Part shown: positions 10,901 through 20,730 of the stretch, piece after piece
How positions within the stretch are numbered: the first letter of the stretch is position 1
Layout of the letters: each line of letters begins with the position of its first letter
Origin: Pyropia yezoensis
Taxonomy: Eukaryota; Rhodophyta; Bangiophyceae; Bangiales; Bangiaceae
DNA: 64,000 nucleotides
NCBI GenBank assembly: GCA_009829735.1
Contig: CM020619.1
Coordinates: forward strand, 14,499,777 to 14,563,776
Direction of reading: 5' to 3'
Translations under genes and position numbers: made by a program
Notes under the pieces: generated by a model
The model's database searches: none
What the model was told of the DNA's origin: nothing
What the model saw: only the letters and a program-made list of their open reading frames with translations

Positions 10901-11758
10901 GGCTATGAGCCGCGCACCCTCTTCATCAGCAACCTGGCCTTTACCGCCACTGCCGCGGATATTGCCGACACGTTTTCGACCGCCGTTGGCCTGCCCGCCC
11001 CCGCCCTGACGGTGCGGCTGCCGCGGCGGGCGGACGGGGCGTCCAAGGGGTTCGCCTACCTGGAGCTCCCCACCGATGACGCTGCCGAGACGGCGCTGCG
11101 CCTCCACACCCGCGCCCACCTGCACGGGCGGCTGCTGTGGGTGCGGCGGTCTCGCCCGCCGGGGCGGGGGCCGGCGGGACGGGGCGGCCGGGGGAGGGGG
11201 CGGGGGGGGGCGGCGGCGACGACTGCCGCCACCCCCCGCCCGCCTTCTGCGCCGCGTCAGCGAGTGCTGGTGCCGCGGGCGGTGGTGCGGGCGGCAGACG
11301 CTGGCGGCGGTGGCGGGGCGGCGGCGATGGACCAAGCGCCCGACGGCGGGGGTGGCCCGGACCCGCCGGCAACGGCTGGCGGCGGCGGGGGGGCGGCGGC
11401 GGACCCGCCACCCGATGGTGGCGGGTCGATGGACACGGCGCCGCCGCCCGACGGCGGCGGCGGCGGGTCGTCGGCCGCCCCACCCGACGGCGGCAAGGGG
11501 GGGGCGGGGACGGGTGAAGCCGCGCCGCCCGACGGTGACGGCGGCGGCGGCGGCGGCCAGGGGGGGGGGGCGATGGACCAGGCGCCCGACGGCGGGACCG
11601 CCGGAGGGGCCACGCCCGTGACTGCCGGCGACGCCACCCCCGCCGCCGCTCGCCGTGATTGTGGCGGTGGCGGCGCGACGCCGCCGGCTTCGTCAGAGGA
11701 CGACGACGGGCGGGCGCAGGAGGAATTTCGGGCTCTCCTCCTGGGCGGCCGTCGCTGA
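7961..11758 (+). CDS. SART3/Prp24-like HAT-repeat and RRM protein (U4/U6 snRNP recycling factor candidate)
   Basis: A single exon encodes 1,265 residues from ATG 7961 (MDLPGPH). The N-terminal two thirds are Ala-rich helical sequence with HAT-like units. The clearest is at about residues 390-450 (WTAYVDYAERHGG ... APILRRAVRNVPWEGGLWARL). A basic segment with RKGRRRAARPARA precedes an RRM at about residues 980-1065, with RNP2 LFISNL and RNP1 SKGFAYLEL. Next come an RG-rich stretch and repeated PDGG linkers. The protein ends EEFRALLLGGRR, resembling the C-terminal LSm-binding box of Prp24 and SART3. HAT repeats, then a basic patch, an RRM and an LSm box is the SART3 order, although SART3 has two RRMs and only one is visible here. 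If correct, it reanneals U4 and U6 snRNA in the nucleus. A 26-base G run at 9877-9902 is read in frame as polyglycine. Confidence 0.65.
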   Translation: MDLPGPHLPPSDDGGGAAAAPDGEPPAPDRGDASGGTRDGGGSRSSSSSGSSSDIDGMATDASSPLLSSDLMEGAVGGSSTTPPSSPTAAAAAAATAAATAAAAAAQVAATPLSYAAHEAHVAALRASPATATDLPALVAASAAWRAAAALPPPAVAAAAADVRRLCMDAGAAAAALTGWTIPGAADYPASPEAQDALAVGIVTVVEEGGGEEGEEEAAAAAAAAGVAALAGCPPPAGWGVVAAVEEAARWEAVATAVEADAPRLAPAVAAAQAARAAVAAADGPARREERAALEARFRAAGGSRGRLPPGASRRAAVTAAAAEAAIGMPPSADLLPATVAYAAWEAAGPPPAAEPAPTAAAPLSMATVAAAAAVEWVGWSPAARGAAVHERALVVSFLHPPSWTAYVDYAERHGGPAAAAPILRRAVRNVPWEGGLWARLLAASEVEAAAPRVAVAAPAPAAATGQPPPPPLGTPVTVPPRPRWLVVATGDGAAEYAAATAVGLPPPPPTLTPVAAFPYLFAPFPPGGVAGALPSPTCAAEASYLAATITAAMAALTHQHGRVAVASAAGPAVAVAAAAAGWARRRRLGGWLPLGAPLGGLPRGCAAAAATAAVLAATAAADGDWEGGRVVVEGVLAAGGGGGGGGVAWLARARLEEAAAAAAAAAAAAAAITDAAATTDAAPVAGRDVSGSPATTAVAVTPPAAAAAVRDVYARGLAAVATAAEVGALATAWRAWEAAAAAEPAGAAAIDAAVTAAGRRLAAASRKRRRGGAGAGGAGGGARQPPAGAASAAKAAAAAAERGVRKGRRRAARPARAMDAAAAAAGGAGGGGVAPPAALPAAMDGKGQGEGAGEGAGAASTATAAAAAPAATAETTAVEEGAEVEEGHTGTPPAAVGPAAAGPAAVAGAPPPKRGRTAEPVAAATVASDGAVDGARWAGTRGGRRGGGARRDGGGSRGGAIAGGSGGGGGDAPPHPDTAGYEPRTLFISNLAFTATAADIADTFSTAVGLPAPALTVRLPRRADGASKGFAYLELPTDDAAETALRLHTRAHLHGRLLWVRRSRPPGRGPAGRGGRGRGRGGAAATTAATPRPPSAPRQRVLVPRAVVRAADAGGGGGAAAMDQAPDGGGGPDPPATAGGGGGAAADPPPDGGGSMDTAPPPDGGGGGSSAAPPDGGKGGAGTGEAAPPDGDGGGGGGQGGGAMDQAPDGGTAGGATPVTAGDATPAAARRDCGGGGATPPASSEDDDGRAQEEFRALLLGGRR

Positions 11759-14236
11759 GGGAGGCAGGCGGCTGTGCCATGGTGTGTGCGGGGAGAGGGT
11801 GCTGACAAGGGGGGGACGGGGGGAGGGGGGGGTACCCGGGTAGGGCAGGGTGTGGAGGGCAGTGCCGCTTGTGGTGCTCCCCTGCACCCCCCGGCGGCGC
11901 TCCCCCTCCACCGGACGCGGCGTCGGCGGTGGCATCATGGGATGATGTCGCCTACTTCTCTGCCCGCTCCCCAGTCAGCCCGCCGGTCAGGGCAGGCGGT
12001 CACCCTGCGCGGGGTCCTTCCCGCCTGGCTCGCCAGGCCCCCGGCCCCGCCCCTGTGGGCTACCGGTCGTGTCGCGCTCCCGTCACTGTTGTCTCTTTTT
12101 TTTTTTTTCTTCCCAGGACCAGGACCAGTCTTCTTAATCTTTGTTTGGCCGGCGTGTCATGGGAGAAAGCACCAGCCGTCGCTCCCCTCCCCCCTCCCCC
12201 CCCCCCCCCTCGCGCCACCTCCGCTCCACCCCTCCTCCACAGCAATACCCCCGCAGCCACAGCCTCGCCAACCTCCCTCGTACGCCGCCCTCGCTGCCCC
12301 AGCGCACCCCTTCCGCCGTCCCATTGCCTCGCCAGCCGGTCCCGCTCCCCTCGGCCCCCCACGCTCACCACCATCCATGCTCCGCCTACCTACATATGTA
12401 CTACATAAATATCCAGGATACACCTGCTCCGGCCCAGCAACGTGCCAGAGGGTGGGAAGAATCAATACAGAGGCGCAGTGAGACCAGCCGTGTCCCAAGC
12501 GGGTGGCCGCGCACGCGCCGGCCGGGCATGCCCCGCGGCGCACGCGCGCGCCCACCACACGTGGGCAGACGCCGGCCGGCCCCGCGGTGGGGCCCAGCCG
12601 CTGCGAGCTGCTGGCCCGTGGCGAACGCTGCAGGGCGCCCGTCATCACGTCGTCCCCGTCCCGACCCGACCCGTCTTCCCGTCCCCACCCCGAGGCCACC
12701 GCGTCCGCTGGCCCGAGGGACTGCTACGTATCGTATCGCGGGGGCGTGGGATCCGCGGCGGCGGTGGCCACCGGCCTACGGTGGTGGGGGTGGCGGTGGC
12801 GTGGGCGGGGCTCCTGCAGAGATGATCCGGATCACCCCCACCCACACTGCATGCATGCACGGCCGCCGTCCTCTCGACAGGCACGGCTACGAGCACTCCA
12901 TCCTAGGATAGGGATAGGGAGTGCATCCCCACACACCCCACCCACCCACACGGTGCAGCGTCCCCCGAGCCAGCGCTGGGGGACCTGCGGTGGCCACGTT
13001 CCTTCCACGCGGGCTGCCCGCCTCGGCGGCTGGCGCCCCCCCCCCCCCCCGCCGGCGGTGCGTGGCCGGCGGAAGCCTGGAGAGGGGAAATGCCGCGCAC
13101 GACGCGGAGGCGTGGCGTGTCGTGGCGGGCGGGCGCGAGGGTTTTTCAACCGGGCTGGCCAGAGGTACGGCCACGCAACGTCCGCGTGCCTGGGATAACG
13201 TTTACGGGGGAGACGGTTACGGGGGGGGGGGGGGGTTGGGCGGGGAGGAGGGGGTGTCCCAAGCGGGCGTGGCCAGTGACGCGCGAGACGTGTACATGTA
13301 GATTGGGCGGCTGGAGGAGGGCGCCGGGGTTGCGACGGTGAGTGGATTGGGGGGGGGGGGGGGGGTGGTAAGGCGGGTGTCCTGTTGTGCCATGCCCGAC
13401 GACCCCCGCCCCTCAGACCGGCGGGTCACGGCTGAGCGACGGGCACCGCCGCCGCCGCCGCCGTGGGCGTGTCGGCGGGACGTGGCCGCCGCCAGCCGCT
13501 GCCACGGCAGCGGCGGCGGCCGCCGGTGGCAACGCCGTCCCCCCCCCCCACTCCCCTTCCCACGTCCCTGCGAGAGGGTGGGGGGAAGGAGGGAGCCTAG
13601 AGGAGTGTGCACACTCCACATGTGGGGGGAATGAAGCGACGTCGAGTGGTGGAGAGGGTCGTGTCCGGGTGTCTGGATTCCCCCCCCCACCGTCTCTTTT
13701 CTACCCCACCCCCTCCCGCCCCACCCGAAGCTCCCTCTCGCTGCCTCTGCCCGCGTGGAACGCACTCGTCGCTCGCCCGCCGCGGGGCGCCGTCCTGGCG
13801 CGTTCCTTCCCCCACTCCTCCTCGCGTACGACGGGTCGTACAAGAGCACGGCGGTTGCTCCACCCCGCGGGAAAGCAACGATCTCAGTCACGCCTCGGCC
13901 CGCCCACCCCCGCCTCTGCGCACCGCGCTACCGCTGCTGCCGGCGGTGTTGCTCTCCTTCCACTGCTTGTGGGGGGGCGTCTCCCTCTTCCTGTCCCAGC
14001 CCGGCCGGCGCGCTTCGTGCTCGCACGCCCCCGCCCTCACCCCGTAAAGGGATACCGCCGGCCCCGTCCGTCTTAGGCCGACGTTACCACCCGCCTCCCG
14101 TGGGTGTCTCTCCGTCCTTTCCACTCCCGCGACGTCGTGACCCGTTCGGCTCCCAACACGCTCTAGTCCTCACCCCCCCTCGCTCACTCTCTCCACCGGG
14201 TCCCCCTCGTCCCCAGCCGGCCACAACGCGGCCGCC
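11759..14236. other. Intergenic, no gene supported
   Basis: This 2.5-kb stretch follows the SART3-like stop. A 15-base T run preceded by TCTC and followed by CTTCCCAGG lies at about 12094-12118, about 340 bases after the stop; it may be a polyadenylation element or a pyrimidine tract. A moderately AT-richer patch occurs at 12380-12430 (CATATGTACTACATAAATA). C- and G-homopolymer patches fill the rest. Open frames in all six frames lack recognisable motifs. Confidence 0.5.
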
Positions 14237-14863
14237 ATGGCACCCTGCCGCCCCGTACGGTTGGTGACGGTCGCGATGGTCACGGCGGCGGCGGCGGCGG
14301 CCATTGCCGCCTGCGGCGCGGTCATCGTCGACAGCACGCCCCACGGGGGTGCCTTCTCCGCAGGCGGCCACCCCGCGGCCGCCGCCCTCACCGTCGGTCG
14401 CCGCGGGTACGTGTACAACCCGTGGCTCGCCACCATCCGCCCCCACCTGCCGTCTGTGCGCCTCGCGGCGGCGGCGGCCGCACGGCAAGACGCTGACGCT
14501 GACACGGATGGCGAGGACAATGACGGCGCCGGCAGTGGGCCGGGCGCGACGTCGGCGGCGACGTCGGCGCCGTCGACACCGCCAGCGTCCCCCCCCGGCC
14601 TAACCTGCCAGACGCTGGCAGAAGTGGAGGAGGACGTGGCCGAGGCCGCCGCCAGCATTCGTGCCGACGACGAGGCGCCCCCCGGGGCGGCACAGGAGTT
14701 TTCCTCCACAGTCCTTGCCGCCTACCCATCGTTTGTGGTGGACGTGGTGGGCGACCGGTCGTGTGTCAAAACGGGGGCGTTTGGAGACTTTCTCATTGAC
14801 ACCCTCGTGGCGGTTCTGGACGACAGCGACGGCGATGACGACGATGACGACGAACAACACTGA
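14237..14863 (+). CDS. Small secreted or membrane-anchored unknown protein, acidic C-terminus
   Basis: This gene encodes 208 residues from ATG 14237 (GCCGCCATGG context). Residues 8-32 are hydrophobic (VTVAMVTAAAAAAIAACGAV), like a signal peptide or single anchor. A 70-residue Ala/Asp/Ser/Pro linker follows. A non-repetitive domain at about residues 120-195 contains LTCQTLAEVEEDVAEAAASI, FSSTVLAAYPSFVVDVVGD and FGDFLIDTLVAVL, and has two Cys (LTC and RSC). The tail is a run of Asp ending DDDDDEQH. I do not recognise the family. The ordered domain, good start context and a T-rich element about 325 bases downstream make it a likely real gene. Confidence 0.55.
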   Translation: MAPCRPVRLVTVAMVTAAAAAAIAACGAVIVDSTPHGGAFSAGGHPAAAALTVGRRGYVYNPWLATIRPHLPSVRLAAAAAARQDADADTDGEDNDGAGSGPGATSAATSAPSTPPASPPGLTCQTLAEVEEDVAEAAASIRADDEAPPGAAQEFSSTVLAAYPSFVVDVVGDRSCVKTGAFGDFLIDTLVAVLDDSDGDDDDDDEQH

Positions 14864-15492
14864 AGGGTGCGGGCGAAGCGGCCTTAGAATGGGGGGGAGG
14901 GGGGAGGCGGGGGAGTGGCTCTTGATTATTTTGCGGCTGCCGCCCACCAGCACCCCCGCGGTTGGAGGGGGCGGGTTGCTGGCCGTCTCGCGGCGTGCGC
15001 GGCACGTCGCCCCACTGTGGGAGCGCAGAGTCTGCGCATGTGTCTATTTCCTTCGAGGACGCTCCTCGGGGGGGCCTCCGAGCTTGGGCGTCTCCATGTG
15101 TCCCCGCGAATGCCGGTTTGTGTTTAGGGGGGGGCCTCTGATTGCGCTTGTGTATAGTTTCCCTTGCTTGCGTGGGCGCCCCCCCTTTGTTTTTTTTTTA
15201 TCTCTCGCTCCCGCTCTTCCCTCGACCTCCACTTGATGCTCCATCCTGCGCACGACCCCTCCGGCTCTGGGTCGCAGAGGAAAAAGCCCGCCTCCATCCA
15301 ATGAAAGACGCGGCACTGCCCCCGTTCCCAAGCCGCCCGCTCATGCACCTGCCCCTCACACGTCCCGCCTATCCCTCCTCTCCCCGCTGGACGCCCTTCA
15401 CATCCTGTTCCGTCGCCTCCCCGCCCCCCCTCTGTCCACCCCTTCTTCCGCGCCCCCCTTTCACGCACACCTAACCTCTCCTTTCAAAACAG
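14864..15492. other. Convergent intergenic region
   Basis: It lies between the 3' ends of the small secreted-type gene and RRP6. A TTTGTTTTTTTTTTATC run at about 15185-15201 fits the downstream U-rich pattern seen after other plus genes. No gene is seen. Confidence 0.5.
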
Positions 15493-15688
15493 CTAGGCCG
15501 CCTCCTCCTCCGACCCACTGTCGCTGTCCGCGTCCGAGGCGGAGAAAAAGAGGTGCCCCGCCGGTGGGCGCACCGCCGCCGCGCCGGGCGCGCCCGCCGG
15601 CGGCCGCCGCGGCGCCGCCGCCGCTGCCGTCGCTGGGGTGCTCGCCGACGGAACCGCCACCGCCCCCGCCGACGTCGCCGTCGCGACA

Positions 15689-15719
<31 letters not shown>

Positions 15720-17287
15720 GCGACGGCAGCGGTGGCTCGGGCGCCGCCAACACAGCCCCCGCGAGGGCGACCAGCGTCGGCGCGTGCCGCCGCAGCACCT
15801 CGGCGGCCGCCCCTTTGCGCACCGCCGCCGCCACCAGCGAGGCGGGCACGGCGAGCACCCGCGCTGGCGCGGCCGCGAGGCCCAGCAGCGCCCACTCGGG
15901 CGCCACGTACGCAGTGGACTCGTCCTCGTCGCGGGCCGTCGCGTCCCGCCACGCCCACAGGGCAGAGAGCAAGCGCAGCCGGGGGGGGTCCAGCCGCGCG
16001 CCCCGCCGAGCCGCCACCACCCGCGCCGCGCCAGGGTCATACGCGGGCTTGATGTGCACCGTCCGGGCAATGACGGCGGAGCGCGCCCACACGTCCGCGC
16101 CGTGGACGCCCGCCGCGCCCCCCGCCGCCCCCCCCCAACCGCGGCCGCCACTGCCGGGTCCGCCGGCGCCGACGGCGGGAGCAGTGCCCGCCGCGACGGC
16201 CGCCGCCACCGCCATCCGCAGCTGGTCGTAAATGTACAGCAGCGAGTGCGTGTCGGACCGCGCGTACGCGAGCATCCCCGGCGGCAGCGGGCGCATCCGC
16301 CAGTCGGCCATCTGGTAGGCCTTTTTCGCCGGCGACGCTACCCCCGCGTAGGTGGAAAGCAGGTAGGAGAGGCTAAGACTGGGGAGGCCCAGCACCCGCG
16401 CCGCCTGGCCCGTGTCGTACAGCCCGACGAGGCGGAGGCCAAAGTCCCGGTGCAGCCACGCCGCGTCCCCGTCGGCGCCGTGCATGACAACCGGCACAGT
16501 GGGGTCCGCAAAGAGCGGATGAAGGTGACGGCCGAGAACGCCCCGCAGAGCGAGGGCGTCAAAAACCAGGTCCTCCTCCCGGGAGGATACCTGGATGAGG
16601 CACGTAAAGCCCTGAAAGGTGCGCGTGTTGTGCGCCTCGAGGTCCACGGCCAGCTCCCCGCCCGTCGCGCGAAGACGGGCAACGGCGGCGGCAAGGTCCG
16701 CCTCCGTGTCAATAAACGCAAAGGGGGTGTCCTCGTTGGACTGGGGTGGGCGGGGGGGCGTCGACGGCAGCGGCGCCGCCGCCAGCGCCACGGCCGCCGC
16801 GCGCATCTCGGCGTCTAGTGGGGGGGCTTTGGTCGCGTCGGTGCCGTTACCGCTGCCGTTGCCGTTGCCGTTGCTGGCCACGGCGGCCACCGCCGCCCCA
16901 CCGTCGACTACAGGGGCGACGAAAGGGGTGTCCCGGCGGTTGTCAATTGGCCAGTCGGGGAAGCGATGCTGCGGCTTGGGCATCTCCACCAGCCGAGGCG
17001 GCAGGGGCCCCGCGCCGAGCCCCGCCCCCCCTACTGCCGCCGCGGGCCCGCCACCACCCCTTCCAGGCGGCCGCCCCCCCGCCGGGGCGTAGGACGGCCG
17101 CTGACGCCAGTCCCCGCCGGGCGGCCGGTGGGCGGCGAGCGCGGCGACCGTCGCGGCCGACGCGGAGCGGACGCCCGTCGCGTCGTCGAGCGCCGAGAGT
17201 GCCGACTCAAGCGCCCCGTCTGTCGCGTCGGTGGCGGCCGCAAAGAGCACCGCGGGGTCCTCCCCGTCGCCACCCAACCCGTGGCCG

Positions 17288-17320
<33 letters not shown>

Positions 17321-17703
17321 TCATCGTCGCCGGCGCCGTAAGCAGTGGTGGCGGCGGGGCGCTTGCGCTTGCGCTTCCGCCCCCTACCCTCCCCCCCCCC
17401 GCCACAGCCCAGCTCCCGCAGCAGCTCCCGCACCTGCGCCGCCGCCGCCACCCGCGCCGCGTCGTAGGCGGGGGAGACGGCGGCGAGGTAGGCGGCGTCG
17501 TCGCCGGCGGGGAGGGAGGCCGCCGCGCGAGAGGCGGTGTTGATGGAGGAACGCAGCTCTTTGGCCGCCGCCGCGAGCGTCGCGGGGGGGGGGCGTGGCG
17601 GCAGCGCGCCAGGCCGGTCGCTGGGGGGGGAAAGGGAGGGGGGGGAGCCGCCGACGGTCGCGGCGGCCGCCGCCGCGACGGCAGCGACAGAGACGATGGC
17701 CAT
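15493..17703 (-). CDS. RRP6: Nuclear exosome 3'-5' exoribonuclease RRP6/EXOSC10
   Basis: This gene encodes 736 residues from ATG 17703; the frame is open to 17886, but this ATG gives a normal length. The product is the distributive DEDD-Y nuclease bound to the nuclear exosome, which trims rRNA and snoRNA and degrades aberrant RNA. The N-terminus has a PMC2NT-like helix (ELRSSINTASRAAASL). A hexanucleotide repeat near 17288-17324 encodes alternating Ser-Asp. The nuclease domain starts near residue 330 (FAFIDTEADLAAAVARL). Motif I is AVDLEAH (about 351), motif II HGADGDAAWL (about 408) and motif III YARSDTHSLLYIYD (about 483), so all four acidic ligands and the Tyr are present. An HRDC domain follows (about 550-640: LRLLSALWAWRDATARDEDES). 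The C-tail is Ala/Pro-rich and acidic. It is divergent from COX11. Confidence 0.92.
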
Positions 17704-18333
17704 CGCTTGTGTCCTAAGGGAAGGAGGGGGGGAATAGAAGCGCTGCAGTGGCGAAGATGCAGCCGCCACTGCAGGGGGAAGGTGCCGGCGTCGGGGTGTA
17801 CCGGCAGTCAGAACGTGAAGGCGAGGTGAGGCCAGCGTCGGCGGCCGAGGCCGACGGCGGGGAGGGTGAGCGGTGTGAGGCCGCACGGCGGTTGAAAGCG
17901 GGACCGCGAGTCCATGGACTGCTGCAACGGCCGACCAGGCCTAGTTTGGAAAACAAATAGGGAGGCCACTTTCCAAAGACTGGTTCTGTTGGCGAGTGTA
18001 TTTGGGATCGCCACGCCAATCAAGTACTAAACAGTAGTACTCGGCCGTGATGGCTCACCGCCTCCACCCTCTTCCGCCCGCGCCAAGGTCCCTGCGTCGC
18101 GACCAAGTGTGTGCTCCCACTACATACCGGCCGCTCCTGCCCCGCCAGGCCTGACGTGACGTTTCCAACTCTGCCCGCTATCTGTGTAGCGGACATCGGC
18201 GCCCCGCTCCCCCACCTCGCTGCCGCTCCCCGCCGCGGCCGCGGCTGCGACCGCGCCGACGCCCGGCCTGCGCTCTGTCCCCTTCTTTGCCTTCCCCGGT
18301 CGTTCTACCACTGCCTCCGGGGTGGTCGCTGCC
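17704..18333. promoter_or_regulatory. Divergent promoter region between RRP6 and COX11
   Basis: These 630 bases separate the two ATGs. The central part (about 17940-18050) is less GC-rich than the flanks (AAAACAAATAGGGAGG; CAAGTACTAAACAGTAGTACTC) and is the likeliest core promoter. The COX11-proximal part is pyrimidine-rich leader. No element can be named with confidence. Confidence 0.4.
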
Positions 18334-19758
18334 ATGAGCCGCCCGCCTGGATCGGTGGGGGTCGCCACCGCCGCAGCCACGGCCTTCTGGGCGACAGCGC
18401 GCGGCGGCCTGGGCTGCACCGGTGCCGTGGCGCACAGTGGCCGCCGCGTCGCCGCTGCGGCTGCGTCCGGTAGTGGCGTCGGCCCGGGGCTGGCGACAGT
18501 GGCGTCGACGGTTTCTGGCGGCGGCGCCGCCATGAAGCGCTCTGAGGTGGGCGTCTGGTTTCGGCCGCCGCCGCGGGGCAGCGGCGGCGGTGCAAGCAGC
18601 GGCGACAGCGGCTGCGGTGGCGGCGGCGGCGCCCCTGCGGCCGCCCGCGGCATGGCGACGGTCACTCCAACGGCCGCCGCCACTGGGGGAGGAGGCGGGG
18701 TCCCCCCCCGCCCCCCTCGCCCACCCCGTTGGACTCGCCCGTCGGCTCGCGCCGAGGCGGCGGCGGCGGCCGCCGCCGCCCGGGCCGCCGCCACCCGCGA
18801 GCGCAACCGCTCCCTTGCCGCGTGGATGACCGCCGTCGTGGCCGCTACGGTGGGCCTCAGCTACGCGTCGGTCCCCCTGTACCGGGTCTTTTGTCAGGTG
18901 ACGGGCTTTGGCGGCACCACCCGCGGCCGCGCCGGCGCCGGCGGTGACGACGCTGACGACGATGCGTTTGTCACGTCCACCGACGCGACGCGGCCCGTGG
19001 CGGGCGCCCGCCCCATCACCATCCGCTTCAACGCAGACGTGTCGGCGGGCGTGCCGTGGCGGTTTACGCCCGCCACCCCCGCCGCGCGGGTGCGGCCTGG
19101 CGAGACGGCGCTCGCGTTCTACACGGCGGAGAACCTGGGCGTCACCCCCCTGACGGGGATTGCAACGTACAACGTGACGCCCGCCAAGGTGGGCATCTAC
19201 TTCAATAAGGTCCAGTGCTTTTGCTTTGACGAGCAGCGTCTGGCGGGGGGGGAGGTGGTGGACATGCCCGTTTTTTTCTTCCTGGACCCAGAATTTGCGT
19301 CTGACGAGCGGATGGCGGATGTGGACGAGGTGACGCTCAGCTACACCTTTTTCCGGGCCGAGGACGTGTCCATGGAGGAGCTCCAAGAGGCCCACACGCG
19401 AGTGTGGGAGGCGGCGATGAAGGACCTGGACGCGGCGGGGCGGCAAAAGGGGGGTAGCGACAACGCCCCCAAGCCGTCGGTGCCCGTCCCTGCACAGGCG
19501 CCGGCCATGGCAACGTCAGCGCCGGTCATGGTAACGCCGTCTGCGCCAGTCGAGGCAGCGCCCTCCGCGCAGGCTGCGGCAGCGCCGGCCCTGGCGGCAA
19601 CGCCCGCGACGGCTCCTGTGGGAGGGACAGAGGTGGGTGGGTCTTCGCTGCCGCTGGGCGCTGCCGTTCTATCGTCCGATTCGTCGGCAGTGGCACCCGC
19701 GGCGGCGACGGGGGTGGGGGAGCCGGCCTCGACCTCGTCAGTGGCTGGCTCAGCGTAG
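18334..19758 (+). CDS. COX11: Mitochondrial cytochrome c oxidase copper chaperone COX11
   Basis: This gene encodes 474 residues from ATG 18334 (MSRPPGSVG). COX11 is anchored in the inner mitochondrial membrane and delivers copper to the CuB site of COX1. A long Ala/Arg/Ser-rich N-terminal extension (about 160 residues) would carry the mitochondrial targeting signal. The single membrane segment is at about 163-185 (WMTAVVAATVGLSYASVPLYRVFC). The lumenal domain has ITIRFNADV, PWRFTP, YNVTPAKVGIYFNK and the copper-binding CFCF (about 296) in VQCFCFDEQRL. The core ends at about residue 370. About 100 extra residues of Ala/Pro/Thr/Val repeat follow, which is unusual for the family. It is convergent with AMMECR1, 237 bases away. 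Confidence 0.95.
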   Translation: MSRPPGSVGVATAAATAFWATARGGLGCTGAVAHSGRRVAAAAASGSGVGPGLATVASTVSGGGAAMKRSEVGVWFRPPPRGSGGGASSGDSGCGGGGGAPAAARGMATVTPTAAATGGGGGVPPRPPRPPRWTRPSARAEAAAAAAAARAAATRERNRSLAAWMTAVVAATVGLSYASVPLYRVFCQVTGFGGTTRGRAGAGGDDADDDAFVTSTDATRPVAGARPITIRFNADVSAGVPWRFTPATPAARVRPGETALAFYTAENLGVTPLTGIATYNVTPAKVGIYFNKVQCFCFDEQRLAGGEVVDMPVFFFLDPEFASDERMADVDEVTLSYTFFRAEDVSMEELQEAHTRVWEAAMKDLDAAGRQKGGSDNAPKPSVPVPAQAPAMATSAPVMVTPSAPVEAAPSAQAAAAPALAATPATAPVGGTEVGGSSLPLGAAVLSSDSSAVAPAAATGVGEPASTSSVAGSA

Positions 19759-19995
19759 CACTTCACACACAAATACAAAAAGAAACGGCCTGTACAAAAA
19801 AAAACTCGGCACCATCGTCATCACTACGATGACAAACAGCATCGCAAGCGGTGCGACCAAAAATACATGAGCCACAGGGAGCACACCTGTCCGTGATACC
19901 ACCTGTCAACCCAAAAGAGAGGTCAGACACAAAAGGCCGGCCACCGCTCGCAATCCCGCCGCCCGACCCCCCCGCACCCCCCCCCGCATGGCACA

Positions 19996-20730
19996 TCAGG
20001 CTGGCGGCGGAGACGGGGACGTATCCACATCGCTGCCACCCGCACCCCGCACGTAGAGGCCATACGCAAGCGACACCTTGGTGCTTTGGTACCGCCGCAG
20101 CCGGACGCGCGCCCAAAACTGTTCGTCGGTGCGGCCGGTCCAGCCCGCCTTGCGGACCGCCGAGCCGAGCGCATCTGCCTTGCCCCATCCCATGTCGCCC
20201 ATCACCTCGGGGAGGTAGGTGGCGCGGTACGGCCGGCCACCCACCTCGAACGACACAATGATGCCGTGCACGCCCACCACCCAGTCATGGACGTCCGCCG
20301 CCTCTTCAAACGCAGACAGCACCGACACAGAGACGGACAGGGTGGGTACCTCGGGGAGGGTGACGGCGGGGAAGCGGCGGTCCCCAACCGCCGCCATCAC
20401 CGCATAAGTGGCCAACGAGGAGTGCAGGGAAGAGGGCGTGAGGGTGCCGATGCAGCCCCGCAGGCGGCAGCCATCCTCACCCCCGCCGCCGCCGCCGCCC
20501 GACGTCCCAGCCACCCGTTTGTTCCACGTCACAAACAGGGCCACGTCGGCCACGTCGGGCACCACCGCGGGCACAGACGGTGGCGGCTCGGCGCGTAGCG
20601 ACGCCAGCAGCGCGTCAAATGCGTAGACGCACATGGGCAGGCTCGCCCGCGTAATCCCCGCGGGGGCCACGGCGACCTTGTCGGGCCCGTCGGGCGCCGC
20701 GGCAGCCACCGTGGGTGGCGGAGGTACCAT
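19996..20730 (-). CDS. AMMECR1: AMMECR1-domain protein
   Basis: This gene encodes 244 residues from ATG 20730. AMMECR1 proteins are conserved in all domains of life; the molecular function is not settled. Seen are CVYAFDALLASL at the domain start, ALFVTWNK, the invariant LRGCIGT (about residue 90), a helix with LATYAVMAAVGDRRFPAV, HGIIVSF and ATYLPEVMGDMGWGKADAL. The basic C-terminal strand (RLRRYQSTKVSLAYG) is also typical. A Gly7 insertion before LRGCIGT is a local low-complexity loop. No targeting peptide is obvious. Confidence 0.93.
   Translation of the reverse strand: MVPPPPTVAAAAPDGPDKVAVAPAGITRASLPMCVYAFDALLASLRAEPPPSVPAVVPDVADVALFVTWNKRVAGTSGGGGGGGEDGCRLRGCIGTLTPSSLHSSLATYAVMAAVGDRRFPAVTLPEVPTLSVSVSVLSAFEEAADVHDWVVGVHGIIVSFEVGGRPYRATYLPEVMGDMGWGKADALGSAVRKAGWTGRTDEQFWARVRLRRYQSTKVSLAYGLYVRGAGGSDVDTSPSPPPA

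Noticed and set aside
9592-11335. Minus-strand frames opposite the SART3-like gene
   Set aside because: Shadow frames of an Ala-rich coding region; the plus frame carries the RRM and terminal motif.
11774-14076. Several 80-240-codon frames downstream of the SART3-like gene
   Set aside because: No domain, biased Pro/Arg composition, and overlapping alternatives in all frames.
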